Positions 43,809 through 51,093 of a stretch of DNA of 64,000 bases are shown in pieces. Position 1 is the first letter of the stretch, and every line of letters starts with the position of its first letter. The notes below the pieces were generated by a model. The model saw only the letters and a list, made by a program, of their open reading frames with translations. It was not told the DNA's origin and did no database searches. Position numbers and translations under genes: made by a program. This DNA comes from Afipia clevelandensis ATCC 49720. GTDB lineage: Bacteria > Pseudomonadota > Alphaproteobacteria > Rhizobiales > Xanthobacteraceae. Location of the stretch: contig NZ_KB375281.1 in assembly GCF_000336555.1 (NCBI RefSeq), forward strand, positions 124,001 through 188,000. The letters are read 5' to 3'.

Positions 43809-44007
43809 TTTGGATCGCCCTTTGGCCACCAGAGTTGACGAGCCGGTTCATCCTGATACGTTCCGTTTCAGAACTGACGGCATGGCTGGTCTGACCGGCC
43901 AAAGCATTGTCGCATCGCGCGGACCTGCGCTAACCATTGGGGCAACAGTCCGGTAACGGACGGCGCAGACGAGATTTTGGAATTCGATATCCTGAGAGAG
44001 GGAACAC

Positions 44008-45021
44008 ATGAAAACGGCGATTACGGAACTGTTCGGCATCCAGCACCCGATCATTCAGGGTGGCATGCACTATGTCGGCTTCGCGGAGCTTGCCTCCGCC
44101 GTCTCGAATGCGGGTGGCCTCGGCATCATCACCGGCCTGACGCAGAAGACGCCGGAACTGCTGGCGAAGGAAATTGCCAAGTGCAAGGACATGACCGACA
44201 AGCCGTTCGGCGTGAACCTGACCTTCCTGCCGACCTTCGCCGCGCCGCCGTATCCGGAATACATTCAGGTCATCAAGGAAGCGGGCATCAAGGCGGTCGA
44301 AACCGCGGGCCGCAGCCCCGAGCAGTATATGCCGGCGCTGAAGGCCGCAGGCATCAAGGTCATCCACAAGTGCACGTCGGTTCGTCATTCGCTGAAAGCT
44401 GAAGCCATCGGCTGCGACGCTGTCAGCGTCGACGGTTTCGAGTGCGGCGGTCATCCCGGCGAAGACGATATGCCGAACATGATCCTGCTACCGCGCGCGG
44501 AAGAAGAGCTCACGATTCCATTCGTCGCCTCGGGCGGCATGGCCGACGCGCGCAGCCTTGTTGCCGCGCTCGCCATGGGCGCACAGGGCATGAACATGGG
44601 CACGCGCTTCATCGCCACCAAGGAAGCTCCGGTTCATCCGAATGTGAAGCAGGCGCTGCTGAAGGCCACCGAGCTCGACACCCGCCTTGTGATGCGCGCG
44701 CTGCGCAACACCGAGCGCGTTCTTACCAACAAGAACGTCGAGAAGCTGATCGAGATCGAGAAGGAAAAGGGCAAGAGCCTCAAGATCGAAGACATCATGG
44801 ACCAGGTCGCCGGCGTCTATCCGAAGGTGATGCAGGAAGGCGACATGGACGCAGGCGCATGGAGCTGCGGCATGATGGTCGGCCTGATCCATGACATCCC
44901 GACGGTGAAGGAACTGATCGACCGCATCATGGCGGATGCCGAGTTCATCATCCGCAAGCGCCTGACCGGCTTCCTCGACGGCACGTTCTCCGCAGCGACG
45001 CCGCGCAGGAAGGTGGCATAA
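44008..45021 (+). CDS. nitronate monooxygenase-family flavoprotein (possibly NADH:quinone reductase)
   Basis: FMN TIM-barrel protein of 337 residues. HPIIQGGMHYVG, PFGVNLTFLPTF, IHKCTSVRHSLKAEAIGCDA, SVDGFECGGHPGEDDM, FVASGGMADARSLVAAL and MGTRFIATKEA are visible. The ECGGHPGEDD and HKCTxVRH motifs are those reported for the PA1024-type NADH:quinone reductases, which were long misannotated as nitronate monooxygenases, so that activity is at least as likely. A good Shine-Dalgarno (GAGAGAGGG) precedes the ATG, and a terminator follows. Confidence 0.88.
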   Translation: MKTAITELFGIQHPIIQGGMHYVGFAELASAVSNAGGLGIITGLTQKTPELLAKEIAKCKDMTDKPFGVNLTFLPTFAAPPYPEYIQVIKEAGIKAVETAGRSPEQYMPALKAAGIKVIHKCTSVRHSLKAEAIGCDAVSVDGFECGGHPGEDDMPNMILLPRAEEELTIPFVASGGMADARSLVAALAMGAQGMNMGTRFIATKEAPVHPNVKQALLKATELDTRLVMRALRNTERVLTNKNVEKLIEIEKEKGKSLKIEDIMDQVAGVYPKVMQEGDMDAGAWSCGMMVGLIHDIPTVKELIDRIMADAEFIIRKRLTGFLDGTFSAATPRRKVA

Positions 45022-45047
45022 TTTCACTATATGAATGGAATGACTGG

Positions 45048-45079
45048 CGGGCTCGCGTTATCGCGAGCCCGTTTTGTTT
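45048..45079 (+). terminator. Rho-independent terminator after nitronate monooxygenase-family gene
   Basis: Perfect arms CGGGCTCGCG (45048-45057) and CGCGAGCCCG (45062-45071), loop TTAT, then TTTTGTTT. The 3' end overlaps the selO stop region, so it also faces the convergent selO transcript. Confidence 0.92.
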
Positions 45080-46501
45080 CTAAGTTGTGAGTGCGTACGC
45101 CTCGCGCATCTGATCGATGGCGTCGAGTTTGGCGTGAAGCACCGACCAGTCGTCGCTCTCGGCAATCGGTTTCCAGATCGCCTCCACCTCCTCGATAAGC
45201 ATCGAACACGCATCGCGTCGCGAGAAAAAGGGGTGGGCAAGGTCGACTCCTTCGCGCGGCGCGAAATCCTGCAGCGCTGCGCGGACCGCGACGAACGGCT
45301 CCATCGCATAGAAATCCTTCGACGGACTGCGCGCGGCGCGCTCGCTGCTGGCAAGCCCGCCGAACCAGTCAAAGAACGTCTGCTCGAACGGCGCTTTCGT
45401 CTCCGCCAGAAAAATCCACAGCGCGCGCACCAGTTCGTTATCGAGTACCGCGCCGCGTGACTGCACGCCTAGCCGTTTTACCATCGCGTCGGTGAATTCG
45501 CGCCGGATTGCCGGCTCGAACACGCCGAGCGCTTTCTCCAGATTCGGCTGATCGGCGATGCCGAGCAGGCATTCCGCCAGCCGCGTGACGTTCCAGAAGA
45601 GCGCGTCGGGCTGGCGGCCGTAGGCGTAAAGTCCGCTCTCGTCGAAATAAGCCGCGGTAAAGCCCGGCTCCAATACAGGGAGGAAACGCCACGGGCCATA
45701 GTCGAAACTCTCGCCGGTGACATTGATGTTGTCCGTATTCAGAACGCCGTGAACGAATCCGGCCGCCATCCACTGTGCGCCGACCCGCGCGACACGGCGG
45801 CAGACTTCCTCAAGGAATGCGACGGCGCGAGACGCTGGATCGTCGCGCCAGACATCGGGCATGTAGGTTTTGATGGTGTAGTCGAGCAGCTTGAGGATGT
45901 TCTCCGGACTGCGAAGAAAGGCCTGCCGCTGGAACGAGCCGATCCGGATATGCGAATGACTGAGGCGCACCATCACAGACGACCGCGTGGGCGAGGGTTC
46001 GTCGCCGCGCACGAGCGCTTCGCCGGTCTCGATCAGGCTGAATGTCTTCGAGGTATCGACACCGAGTGCTTCCAGCATCGAGGTGGCAAGCACTTCGCGC
46101 ACGCCGCCCTTCAGCGTGAGGCGTCCGTCCGCGGTGCGTGACCATGGCGTCTTGCCGCTGCCCTTGGTGGCGAGATCGAGCAGGCGGCCCTTCTCGTCGT
46201 AGAGTTGAGCGAACAGGAAGCCGCGCCCGTCGCCGAGTTCGTGGTTGTAAACGCGAAACTGATGACCGTGGTAGCGCAGGGCCAGAGGCTTCGCGAAAGT
46301 ATCGGCCAGCGGCTGAAAGCGCCCGAAATGTGCGATCCATTCCTCGTCGGTCAGGGTGTCCAGTCCGACGGACTTCGCCGCGCGCCGGTTGCGATAGCGC
46401 AGAATGTGATCGGGAAACTCCGCCGCGGCGACCACGTCGTAGAAATCCTGGCCAAGTGCGGCATGGCTGGCCGAAGCGCGGTATTGAGGTGAGACAGGCA
46501 T
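45080..46501 (-). CDS. selO: SelO-family protein adenylyltransferase (YdiU/UPF0061)
   Basis: Pseudokinase-fold enzyme of 473 residues that AMPylates proteins in redox stress (known for E. coli SelO). RYHGHQFRVYNHELGDGRG, DLATKGSGKTPWSRTADGR (nucleotide Lys), LEALGV...TGEALVRGDE and the catalytic loop MAAGFVHGVLNTDNINVTG are conserved. GHQFR replaces the more usual GHQFG, which indicates a divergent subgroup. The redox Cys near the C terminus of E. coli SelO has no clear counterpart; the end here is REAYALTT. Confidence 0.9.
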   Translation of the reverse strand: MPVSPQYRASASHAALGQDFYDVVAAAEFPDHILRYRNRRAAKSVGLDTLTDEEWIAHFGRFQPLADTFAKPLALRYHGHQFRVYNHELGDGRGFLFAQLYDEKGRLLDLATKGSGKTPWSRTADGRLTLKGGVREVLATSMLEALGVDTSKTFSLIETGEALVRGDEPSPTRSSVMVRLSHSHIRIGSFQRQAFLRSPENILKLLDYTIKTYMPDVWRDDPASRAVAFLEEVCRRVARVGAQWMAAGFVHGVLNTDNINVTGESFDYGPWRFLPVLEPGFTAAYFDESGLYAYGRQPDALFWNVTRLAECLLGIADQPNLEKALGVFEPAIRREFTDAMVKRLGVQSRGAVLDNELVRALWIFLAETKAPFEQTFFDWFGGLASSERAARSPSKDFYAMEPFVAVRAALQDFAPREGVDLAHPFFSRRDACSMLIEEVEAIWKPIAESDDWSVLHAKLDAIDQMREAYALTT

Positions 46502-46576
46502 TCAGGACTCGGATAATTTCAGCGGCGAGATCATCATAACCGGCGCCGCGGCATTCGGTTCGAGACAGGTGAGACA

Positions 46577-46906
46577 ATGACCGACCGGCAGAAAGACGAG
46601 CGCAGTAACAAAGAACTGTCCCATCACATCCTGCCGACCTCCGCCACCATGATCGGCATATGTACGACCTTCATCGGCCTTGTGAAAGTCGTCGAAACCC
46701 GGATGGGACCGACCCATGTCGATGAATACGCCGCGCTCGCCGCTCTGCTGTTTCTCATCAGCGCAACGTCGTCCTATCTTTCCATCCGCTACGTGATGGC
46801 GACCGGCCTGAGCGAGCGCTGCGAGCGGATCGCAGACGTGCTGTTTCTGACCGGCCTGTTCAGCATCACCATTATCGCGATGCTGTTTGCCTATGAGGCG
46901 ATCTAG
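46577..46906 (+). CDS. small integral membrane protein of unknown function
   Basis: Protein of 109 residues with three predicted helices: ATMIGICTTFIGLVKVV, YAALAALLFLISATSSYLSI and VLFLTGLFSITIIAMLFAY. The cytosolic start MTDRQKDERSNKELSHHI is charged. No family recognised with confidence. Divergent from selO; its last 4 bases overlap the end of the small ORF on the other strand. Confidence 0.75.
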   Translation: MTDRQKDERSNKELSHHILPTSATMIGICTTFIGLVKVVETRMGPTHVDEYAALAALLFLISATSSYLSIRYVMATGLSERCERIADVLFLTGLFSITIIAMLFAYEAI

Positions 46907-46989
46907 AAGGGCAGGTGACCTGTTTTATACCAGGTCATGGCGAGAAACCCGATCACCAGTCCAACCACGACGCCGAGTGCGACTTTCAT
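46903..46989 (-). CDS. 28-residue single-span membrane peptide (small ORF)
   Basis: Reads MKVALGVVVGLVIGFLAM followed by TWYKTGHLPF and TAG. A strong Shine-Dalgarno GGAGG lies 5 bases before the ATG, inside the 13-base gap after the RraA-like stop. One hydrophobic helix (residues 3-18) with a positive N terminus and a short polar tail is a typical small membrane protein. It is almost certainly on the same transcript as the RraA-like gene. Function unknown. Its 3' end overlaps the convergent 109-residue membrane-protein gene by 4 bases. Confidence 0.7.
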   Translation of the reverse strand: MKVALGVVVGLVIGFLAMTWYKTGHLPF

Positions 46990-47002
46990 ATGAACCTCCG
47001 AG

Positions 47003-47716
47003 CTAATGAATCTCCGCCGCCTTGGCGAGCGCCTCTTTCAGCTTCGCGACGGTGAACGACGGATCGCGCGCGATGCCGAGAATCGGCTCCTCGCGCCGTT
47101 CGCACAGACGCGCCGCATCCGGAAGTCTCTCCGCGATATTGGCCGGGATCACCACCGCGCCATGGCGGTCGGCGTGAATCAGATCGTCCGAACTCACCGT
47201 CATACCTGCGACACATACCGTTTCGCCGAATCCAGCAAGATGAACGAAGGCGTGGGAGGGACCGATGCTTCCGGCCAGCGCCTGAAAGCCCGGCGCCCAT
47301 GCCGGAATGTCGCGGATTGATCCGTCCGTGACGACGCCGAGGCAGCCCAGAGCCTTGTGGACCGAACTGTTGACCTCGCCCCAGAACGCGCCGAAGCCGA
47401 TGTTGATCCCGTCGAGATCCTGAATGACGCTGATGCGGGGACCGTGACCCGTGCCGCAATACTCATAATAGGCCAGCCGCTGCGCGCGCTGGTCCGCCGG
47501 CGACAGGCTGGAGGGCGAAGTGGCGCGGATTGTTGCGGTGCGAGCGTAACCGACCATCGGTGGCAGATCCGGAAACGGGCAGACCAGCGGCTTGGTGGTG
47601 TAGCCGATCAGGCGGCGTTCCGGCGCGACCACTTCCAGCGCGTTGCATATCGTCGGCGTGTCCCAGCGGGCCAGTGTCTCGAGCAGGGATGCGGGATGGG
47701 GCGCGGACTGACTCAC
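47003..47716 (-). CDS. RraA-family protein (4-hydroxy-4-methyl-2-oxoglutarate aldolase-like)
   Basis: Protein of 237 residues. WDTPTICNALE is the family start, GFGAFWGEVNSSVHKALGCL precedes VVTDGSIRDIPA, which holds the metal/substrate Asp-Arg-Asp set of HMG/CHA aldolases, and DDLIHADRHGAVVIP is conserved. The GTG at 47716 follows AGGAGATCAACCC. It may act as an aldolase or oxaloacetate decarboxylase on keto/hydroxy acids, not as RNase E inhibitor. Divergent from a D-2-hydroxyacid dehydrogenase. Confidence 0.88.
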   Translation of the reverse strand: MSQSAPHPASLLETLARWDTPTICNALEVVAPERRLIGYTTKPLVCPFPDLPPMVGYARTATIRATSPSSLSPADQRAQRLAYYEYCGTGHGPRISVIQDLDGINIGFGAFWGEVNSSVHKALGCLGVVTDGSIRDIPAWAPGFQALAGSIGPSHAFVHLAGFGETVCVAGMTVSSDDLIHADRHGAVVIPANIAERLPDAARLCERREEPILGIARDPSFTVAKLKEALAKAAEIH

Positions 47717-47906
47717 GGGTTGATCTCCTGTTGTTGGTTGTTTGCGCCGGGATGGCAAGGCGCGGGGAGTGTGCCTTCGCGGCGGGGCGGCGGCAAGAGC
47801 GGGCTTCGGCATCTTTCCCGGCTTGCGGGAAACGGCCAAACGAGGCGATGATGGGCGGCTTGCGCCTCGCGCCAATCTGACAATCAACAACGCATCAGGG
47901 GATGAA

Positions 47907-48896
47907 ATGGCCACCAACAAGAAGAAACTGCTGATCGTCGAAACCATGTCGCCCGGCGGCTGGGCGCTGCTCCGGGACCGCGAGGATATCGAAGCGATTG
48001 AATTTCCCAACACGATCTCTGCGCCGGACTTCAACAAGATGCTGCGCGAGCATGCGCCGGTGAATGGCGTGGCGCTGGGCGGGACGGCATTCGGCGCCAA
48101 CGAGATCGCGTCTTCCGGCGAGATGAGAGTCGTGACACGCATCGGCGTCGGTTATGACGCAGTGGATGTGAAGGCCCTCAGCGCCAGCAGGATTCCGCTG
48201 ATGACCACCGGCATCGCCAATTCGCCCTCGGTCGCCGAATGCGCGCTGTTCATGATGCTGTCGCTGGCCAAACGCGCCGCCGAACTTGATCGCCTGGTCA
48301 AGAGCGGCAACTGGACCAAGCGTCTCGGCGCGATCCCATACGATCTGCTCGGCAAGACCGCGCTGGTGATCGGCTTCGGCCGCATCGGATCACGCACCGT
48401 CAAGCGGCTGGTGGCGATGGAAATGAACGTACTGGTCTACGATCCGTTCAAGCCCGCGTCTGCGATTGAAGCTGCGGAAGCGGAGTATGTGACCGATCTC
48501 AACGCAGCGATCCCGCGCGCCGACTTCATCACGATCCACTGTCCGAAATCCCCGGAAACGGTCAACATGTTCAGCACCGCGCAGCTTCAACTGATGAAGC
48601 CGACGGCTTACCTCATCAATACGGCGCGCGGCGGCATCGTGGACGAGGACGCGCTTTACGCAGCGCTGACGTCCGGCAAGATCGCGGGCGCGGGTGTCGA
48701 CGTGTTCGCGCAGGAGCCGCCGCGGCCCGACCATCCGCTGTTCAAGCTCGACAATGTCATTACCGCGCCGCATGTGGCCGGCGTGACCCGCGAGGCGCTT
48801 GACCGCATGAGCCTGCAGACCGCGAAGAACATCCTGAGCGCGCTTGATGGCAATCCGATTCGCGAGAATGTCATCAATCAGGATGTGCTGAACTAA
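47907..48896 (+). CDS. D-2-hydroxyacid dehydrogenase (phosphoglycerate dehydrogenase-like)
   Basis: NAD-dependent dehydrogenase of 329 residues. RIGVGYDAVDV, NSPSVAECALFMML, the Rossmann motif VIGFGRIGSRTVKRL with VYDPF (Asp selects NAD), LINTARGGIVDEDAL (catalytic Arg), VFAQEPP (Glu) and VITAPHVAGVT (His) are all in place. AGGGGATGAA precedes the ATG. No ACT domain, so serine biosynthesis is less likely than reduction/oxidation of a 2-oxo/hydroxy acid together with the divergent RraA-like aldolase. Confidence 0.92.
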   Translation: MATNKKKLLIVETMSPGGWALLRDREDIEAIEFPNTISAPDFNKMLREHAPVNGVALGGTAFGANEIASSGEMRVVTRIGVGYDAVDVKALSASRIPLMTTGIANSPSVAECALFMMLSLAKRAAELDRLVKSGNWTKRLGAIPYDLLGKTALVIGFGRIGSRTVKRLVAMEMNVLVYDPFKPASAIEAAEAEYVTDLNAAIPRADFITIHCPKSPETVNMFSTAQLQLMKPTAYLINTARGGIVDEDALYAALTSGKIAGAGVDVFAQEPPRPDHPLFKLDNVITAPHVAGVTREALDRMSLQTAKNILSALDGNPIRENVINQDVLN

Positions 48897-48955
48897 ACTT
48901 CAGGATTGCTTCTCGCAATGTCATCGGATTTCGGATGACACAGTGCTTTGTGATT

Positions 48956-49037
48956 CGTCATTGCGAGGAGCGATAGCGACGAAGCAATCCAGTCTTGCTT
49001 GCTGCTTATGGATTGCTTCGCTTCGCTCGCAATGACG
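48956..49037. repeat. dispersed inverted repeat, copy 5 (CATTGCGAG family)
   Basis: CGTCATTGCGAGGAGCG opens, CTTCGCTCGCAATGACG closes, inner arms GAAGCAATCCA / TGGATTGCTTC. It lies between two genes on the same strand. Confidence 0.85.
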
Positions 49038-49050
49038 AAAGACTTGTTTA

Positions 49051-49659
49051 ATGCCCCTGCAAAACCGTGTGTCGCCGTTCGGGGAGATCGTTGCCACCGC
49101 GCATCGCGGACGCTTCACTGGCAACCGCGGCATCATCCACGATCCGGCGACCCGAACGCTGCTGAACCGGCGCTGGTCGTCGAAGGCCTGGATCACCTGC
49201 GTCTGCGAGTTTCGCGGGCGCAGGCGCAAGGTGATGAGCCGGCGAAGCTGGACAGAGTTGTTCTTCCTCGATGAGGCGACATCCTTCGCGGCGGGGCATC
49301 GACCGTGTTTCTATTGCCGCCGTAACGATGCGACGGCCTTTCGCGATGCATGGGCAGAAGGCAATGGCGTCACCAGACCTTATGCGACCGTAATGGACGC
49401 GAGGCTTCACGATGAACGGCTGGACGGGCGCCAGAAGCGGCTGCATCCGCTCCCAAGCTCCGTCCTCCAGTTACCGGACGGCGCGATGATAGCTGTCGGC
49501 GGGGAAAGTTATCTCATTGCGAAAGGTGCGGTCTGGCGCTGGTCGTTTGCCGGCTATACCCCCGTGCCAGCAGACCTCACCGGCGCGATGCTGCTGACGC
49601 CGCCGTCCATCGTGAATGCATTGCGTGCCGGATATCGCGCGCAGATCGGATTCGGCTAG
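49051..49659 (+). CDS. conserved hypothetical protein with CFYC motif
   Basis: Protein of 202 residues, not recognised as a named family. It contains FLDEATSFAAGHRPCFYCRR (His plus CxxC, a possible metal or redox site), basic stretches early on (RRWSSK, RGRRRK) and a C-terminal part with TPVPADLTGAMLLTPPSIVN. It starts 13 bases after repeat copy 5 with a weak Shine-Dalgarno. Its last 4 bases overlap the convergent MFS gene. Confidence 0.75.
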   Translation: MPLQNRVSPFGEIVATAHRGRFTGNRGIIHDPATRTLLNRRWSSKAWITCVCEFRGRRRKVMSRRSWTELFFLDEATSFAAGHRPCFYCRRNDATAFRDAWAEGNGVTRPYATVMDARLHDERLDGRQKRLHPLPSSVLQLPDGAMIAVGGESYLIAKGAVWRWSFAGYTPVPADLTGAMLLTPPSIVNALRAGYRAQIGFG

Positions 49660-50951
49660 GCCGGCTTCGCGATCCGGTCCATTCGTCCCGCCACGGCGCG
49701 AACCTTTCGCGGGGCCGCGAGCCAGATCGCGGCGGCGGAGAGGGCGCTGGCTGCGATACCGATCACGAAGGCCAGCGTGTAATCGCCGTAGATGTCATGC
49801 AGGATGCCGGTGATCCACGGACCTGCCGCGCCGCCCGCCAGCGCGGTGAAGCCGATGGTGCCGAAGATGGTACCGAAATGTTTGCCCTGAAAAATCTCTG
49901 CGACCACTGCGCCCATGATCGAGGTGAAGCCGTAACCGAGCGCGCCCTGCGCGATCACCATGACGTACACAAGCAACAGCGTCGGCGTGTATTGCAGCGC
50001 AATCAGCATCGCAAAGCAGATCGCAAAGCCGAGCGATGAGATGGTCCAGATCCATTCGCGGCCAATGCGGTCGGAGAGATATCCAAGCGCAATCTGCCCC
50101 GGAATGCCGATCAGGCTGACCATGCCGAGCGCCCACGCGGCGGAGGTCGAACTGAATCCGATCTCAACCAGATATTTGGTCTGATGCACCTGCACGGCAT
50201 ACCAGACATACAGGCCGCAGAAGTAGCCCAGTGAAATCCACCAGAACCGCGCGGTGCGCAGCGCGCGCGCGAGCGTCCAGTCGACGGCCACCCATTCAGG
50301 ATCAACCACATTCGAGGGCGGCGCGGTGGTTGTGGCTGTCGGCGCGGCTTCGCCGTCGGGCCGCAGGCCGATATCTTCGGGGCGCTTGCGCAGCAAGAGA
50401 TTGAGCGGGATCAACACGACCAGCACGAGGATGCCCATCGCCCAACTCGCGGCGCGCCAGCCGCTTCTGTCGATCAGAAACTGCATCCACGGCAGGATGA
50501 TGATCGAGCCGATGCCGACGCCCGCGAAGGCAAGGCCGACCGCGAGGCCACGTTGTTTGACAAACCAGTTCGGAAGGAACAGCGACTGGCCGGAATAGCC
50601 GAGACAAATGCTGCCCGCGCCGACGAGGCAACCGATGGTGCCGTAAAGATGCCAGGGCTGCGAGGTCAGCGGCGCCAGCAAGAGGCCTGCGCCCATCAAG
50701 ACCACGCCAAGCTCCATCACCGTGCGCGGGCCGGTGCGGTCCATCAGCTTGCCCATCAGCGGACTGAGCAGCGCCGAGACCAGAAAGCCGACCGAAAATG
50801 CGCCGGCGGTGACACCGCGATCCCAGCCGAATTCGTCGACAATGGGCGAGAAGAACAGCGAGAACGAAGTGCGGGCATTCACGCCGATGCCCATGGTGAC
50901 GAAGGTTACGGCGACGATGATCCAGCCGTAATAGAAGGGCAGGCGGCGCAT
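49656..50951 (-). CDS. MFS transporter
   Basis: Inner-membrane carrier of 431 residues with twelve helices and a central cytoplasmic loop (RKRPEDIGLRPDGEAAPT). Starts RRLPFYYGWIIVAVTFVTMG and has GKLMDRTGPRTVME (MFS motif A) and GYLSDRIGREWIW. It resembles monocarboxylate or oxalate/formate-type carriers, without proof of substrate. No obvious operon partner; convergent with the hypothetical gene at 49051. Confidence 0.88.
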   Translation of the reverse strand: MRRLPFYYGWIIVAVTFVTMGIGVNARTSFSLFFSPIVDEFGWDRGVTAGAFSVGFLVSALLSPLMGKLMDRTGPRTVMELGVVLMGAGLLLAPLTSQPWHLYGTIGCLVGAGSICLGYSGQSLFLPNWFVKQRGLAVGLAFAGVGIGSIIILPWMQFLIDRSGWRAASWAMGILVLVVLIPLNLLLRKRPEDIGLRPDGEAAPTATTTAPPSNVVDPEWVAVDWTLARALRTARFWWISLGYFCGLYVWYAVQVHQTKYLVEIGFSSTSAAWALGMVSLIGIPGQIALGYLSDRIGREWIWTISSLGFAICFAMLIALQYTPTLLLVYVMVIAQGALGYGFTSIMGAVVAEIFQGKHFGTIFGTIGFTALAGGAAGPWITGILHDIYGDYTLAFVIGIAASALSAAAIWLAAPRKVRAVAGRMDRIAKPA

Positions 50952-51093
50952 GCAGGAATTCCGAACCAGAAGCGAGTCAGAGGCATTGGAGTATGGGCCT
51001 AGATTGGCGGCGCGTCATGACGCGCTGCAACCGAATTCGATCCGCATCATTGCAGCCGGGGCGCGGCTATCAAATTACCTTTGAGGTAAGAAA

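Noticed and set aside
51074-51088. Small hairpin TTACCT / AGGTAA downstream of oligopeptidase B
   Set aside because: Only six pairs with a 3-base loop and no clear T run; too weak to call a terminator.
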